DNA from: JBARRS01 sp049644345
GTDB lineage: Bacteria; Actinomycetota; Thermoleophilia; Gaiellales; Gaiellaceae
NCBI GenBank assembly: GCA_049644345.1
Contig: JBARRS010000159.1
Span: 1-29,718 of the forward strand
Direction: 5' to 3'
Length of the DNA: 29,718 nt
A program made the position numbers and the translations under genes. The notes under the pieces were generated by a model, which saw only the letters and a program-made list of their open reading frames with translations, made no database searches and was not told the origin of the DNA. Numbering within the stretch: the first letter of the stretch is position 1; the number at the start of each line of letters is the position of its first letter. This document shows positions 29,352 to 29,718 of this stretch, piece by piece.

Positions 29352-29718
29352 CTAGAGCCGATCGCGCAGTTGGGCCAGCGCCGCCCACCTGGAGTCGGGC
29401 TCAGGCTCGCCGTGATCGTGCGGCTCGGCGTTCAGATCGACGCCACAGATGGAGCAGAGCCCCGCACAGTCCGCGCGACAGAGAATCTTGTCGGGCAGCG
29501 CGAGTGCGAGCGCATCGCGCGCCCAGGCAGAGAGGTCGAGCCGGTCGTCGACGAGATAGGGCGTCCGCAGCTCGTCTGACTCGCCGGGGCTCGTCGCCTG
29601 GTACTCGCTCGCGGAGATCGGCAGCTCGAGCACGGCGTCGGCCAGGCAGCGGTAGCAGGGCCCGTGGAGGCGAACGCTGTACCTGAGCTCGAAGACGGTG
29701 CCCGTGCTCGCCCGGCTG
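29352..29718 (-). CDS. yceD: YceD/DUF177 family protein, C-terminal part (5' end outside window)
   Basis: The frame is open to the right edge, so the gene start is missing. The visible part reads FELRYSVRLHGPCYRCLADA, then DDRLDLSAWARDALALALP, followed by the signature ILCRADCAGLCSICGVDLN and SRWAALAQL. The paired cysteines (CYRC and CxxxCxGLCxxCG) suggest a metal site. DUF177 proteins accompany rpmF in most bacteria and are linked to 23S rRNA accumulation in plants and bacteria. The internal GTG at 29633 is not the true start, since homology continues upstream of it. Confidence 0.9.
   Translation of the reverse strand, partial: SRASTGTVFELRYSVRLHGPCYRCLADAVLELPISASEYQATSPGESDELRTPYLVDDRLDLSAWARDALALALPDKILCRADCAGLCSICGVDLNAEPHDHGEPEPDSRWAALAQLRDRL

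Noticed and set aside
29352..29633. yceD as a complete 93-residue gene starting at GTG 29633
   Set aside because: The same frame continues to the right edge and encodes the CxxC segment expected upstream in DUF177 proteins, so the gene is truncated by the window.

Overview
The window is GC-rich (roughly two thirds G+C by eye) and gene-dense. It holds about 29 protein genes, complete or partial, plus two gene remnants. No rRNA, tRNA, CRISPR array, insertion sequence or phage gene was seen. Gene content points to an actinobacterial lineage, and a deep branch such as Thermoleophilia (Gaiellales or Solirubrobacterales) fits best. The reasons are a three-gene proton-translocating transhydrogenase, a zinc-ribbon cyclase/AAA/TPR regulator, very frequent GTG and TTG starts, and several promoters that seem to produce leaderless mRNA. 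The taxon is inferred, not proven.

Positions 1-13772 are accessory and metabolic. They hold the tail of a metallo-beta-lactamase/rhodanese protein, a large adenylate cyclase-ATPase-TPR regulator, and an MFS exporter - MeaB GTPase - threonine dehydratase operon on the minus strand. hisC and the plus-strand operon pntA1-pntA2-pntB-OCD diverge from a 44-bp region. A minus-strand FAD amine oxidase-like gene follows.

Positions 13784-29718 are a long, nearly all minus-strand housekeeping supercluster. In transcription order: yceD, rpmF, plsX, acpP, rnc, a DUF1059-like mini-gene, smc, ftsY, [dodecin on the plus strand and a HIT pseudogene], ffh, rpsP, khpA, rimM, trmD, lepB, rplS, rnhB, yraN, a DNA methyltransferase, yifB, dprA. 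These genes link fatty-acid/phospholipid synthesis, RNA processing, chromosome organisation, protein targeting, ribosome maturation, and DNA uptake/recombination. Overlaps such as GTGA and shared stop/Shine-Dalgarno bases suggest translational coupling.

The most interesting signals are listed here. (1) A recurring TAnnnT hexamer lies 6-9 nt before the start codon of eight likely first genes of transcription units, as expected for leaderless transcripts. (2) SMC is strongly shortened, with proline-rich breaks at mirror positions either side of the hinge. (3) The plsX-acpP junction is packed with inverted repeats. (4) Two gene remnants are present: a frameshifted HIT protein, and an ABC-F ATPase tail lying in frame just after the yceD stop. 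(5) An orphan DNA methyltransferase sits inside the yraN-yifB-dprA block. (6) Three housekeeping proteins look altered: RNase III lacks one conserved acidic residue, the dodecin lacks the flavin-stacking tryptophan, and L19 carries a duplicated acidic tail.
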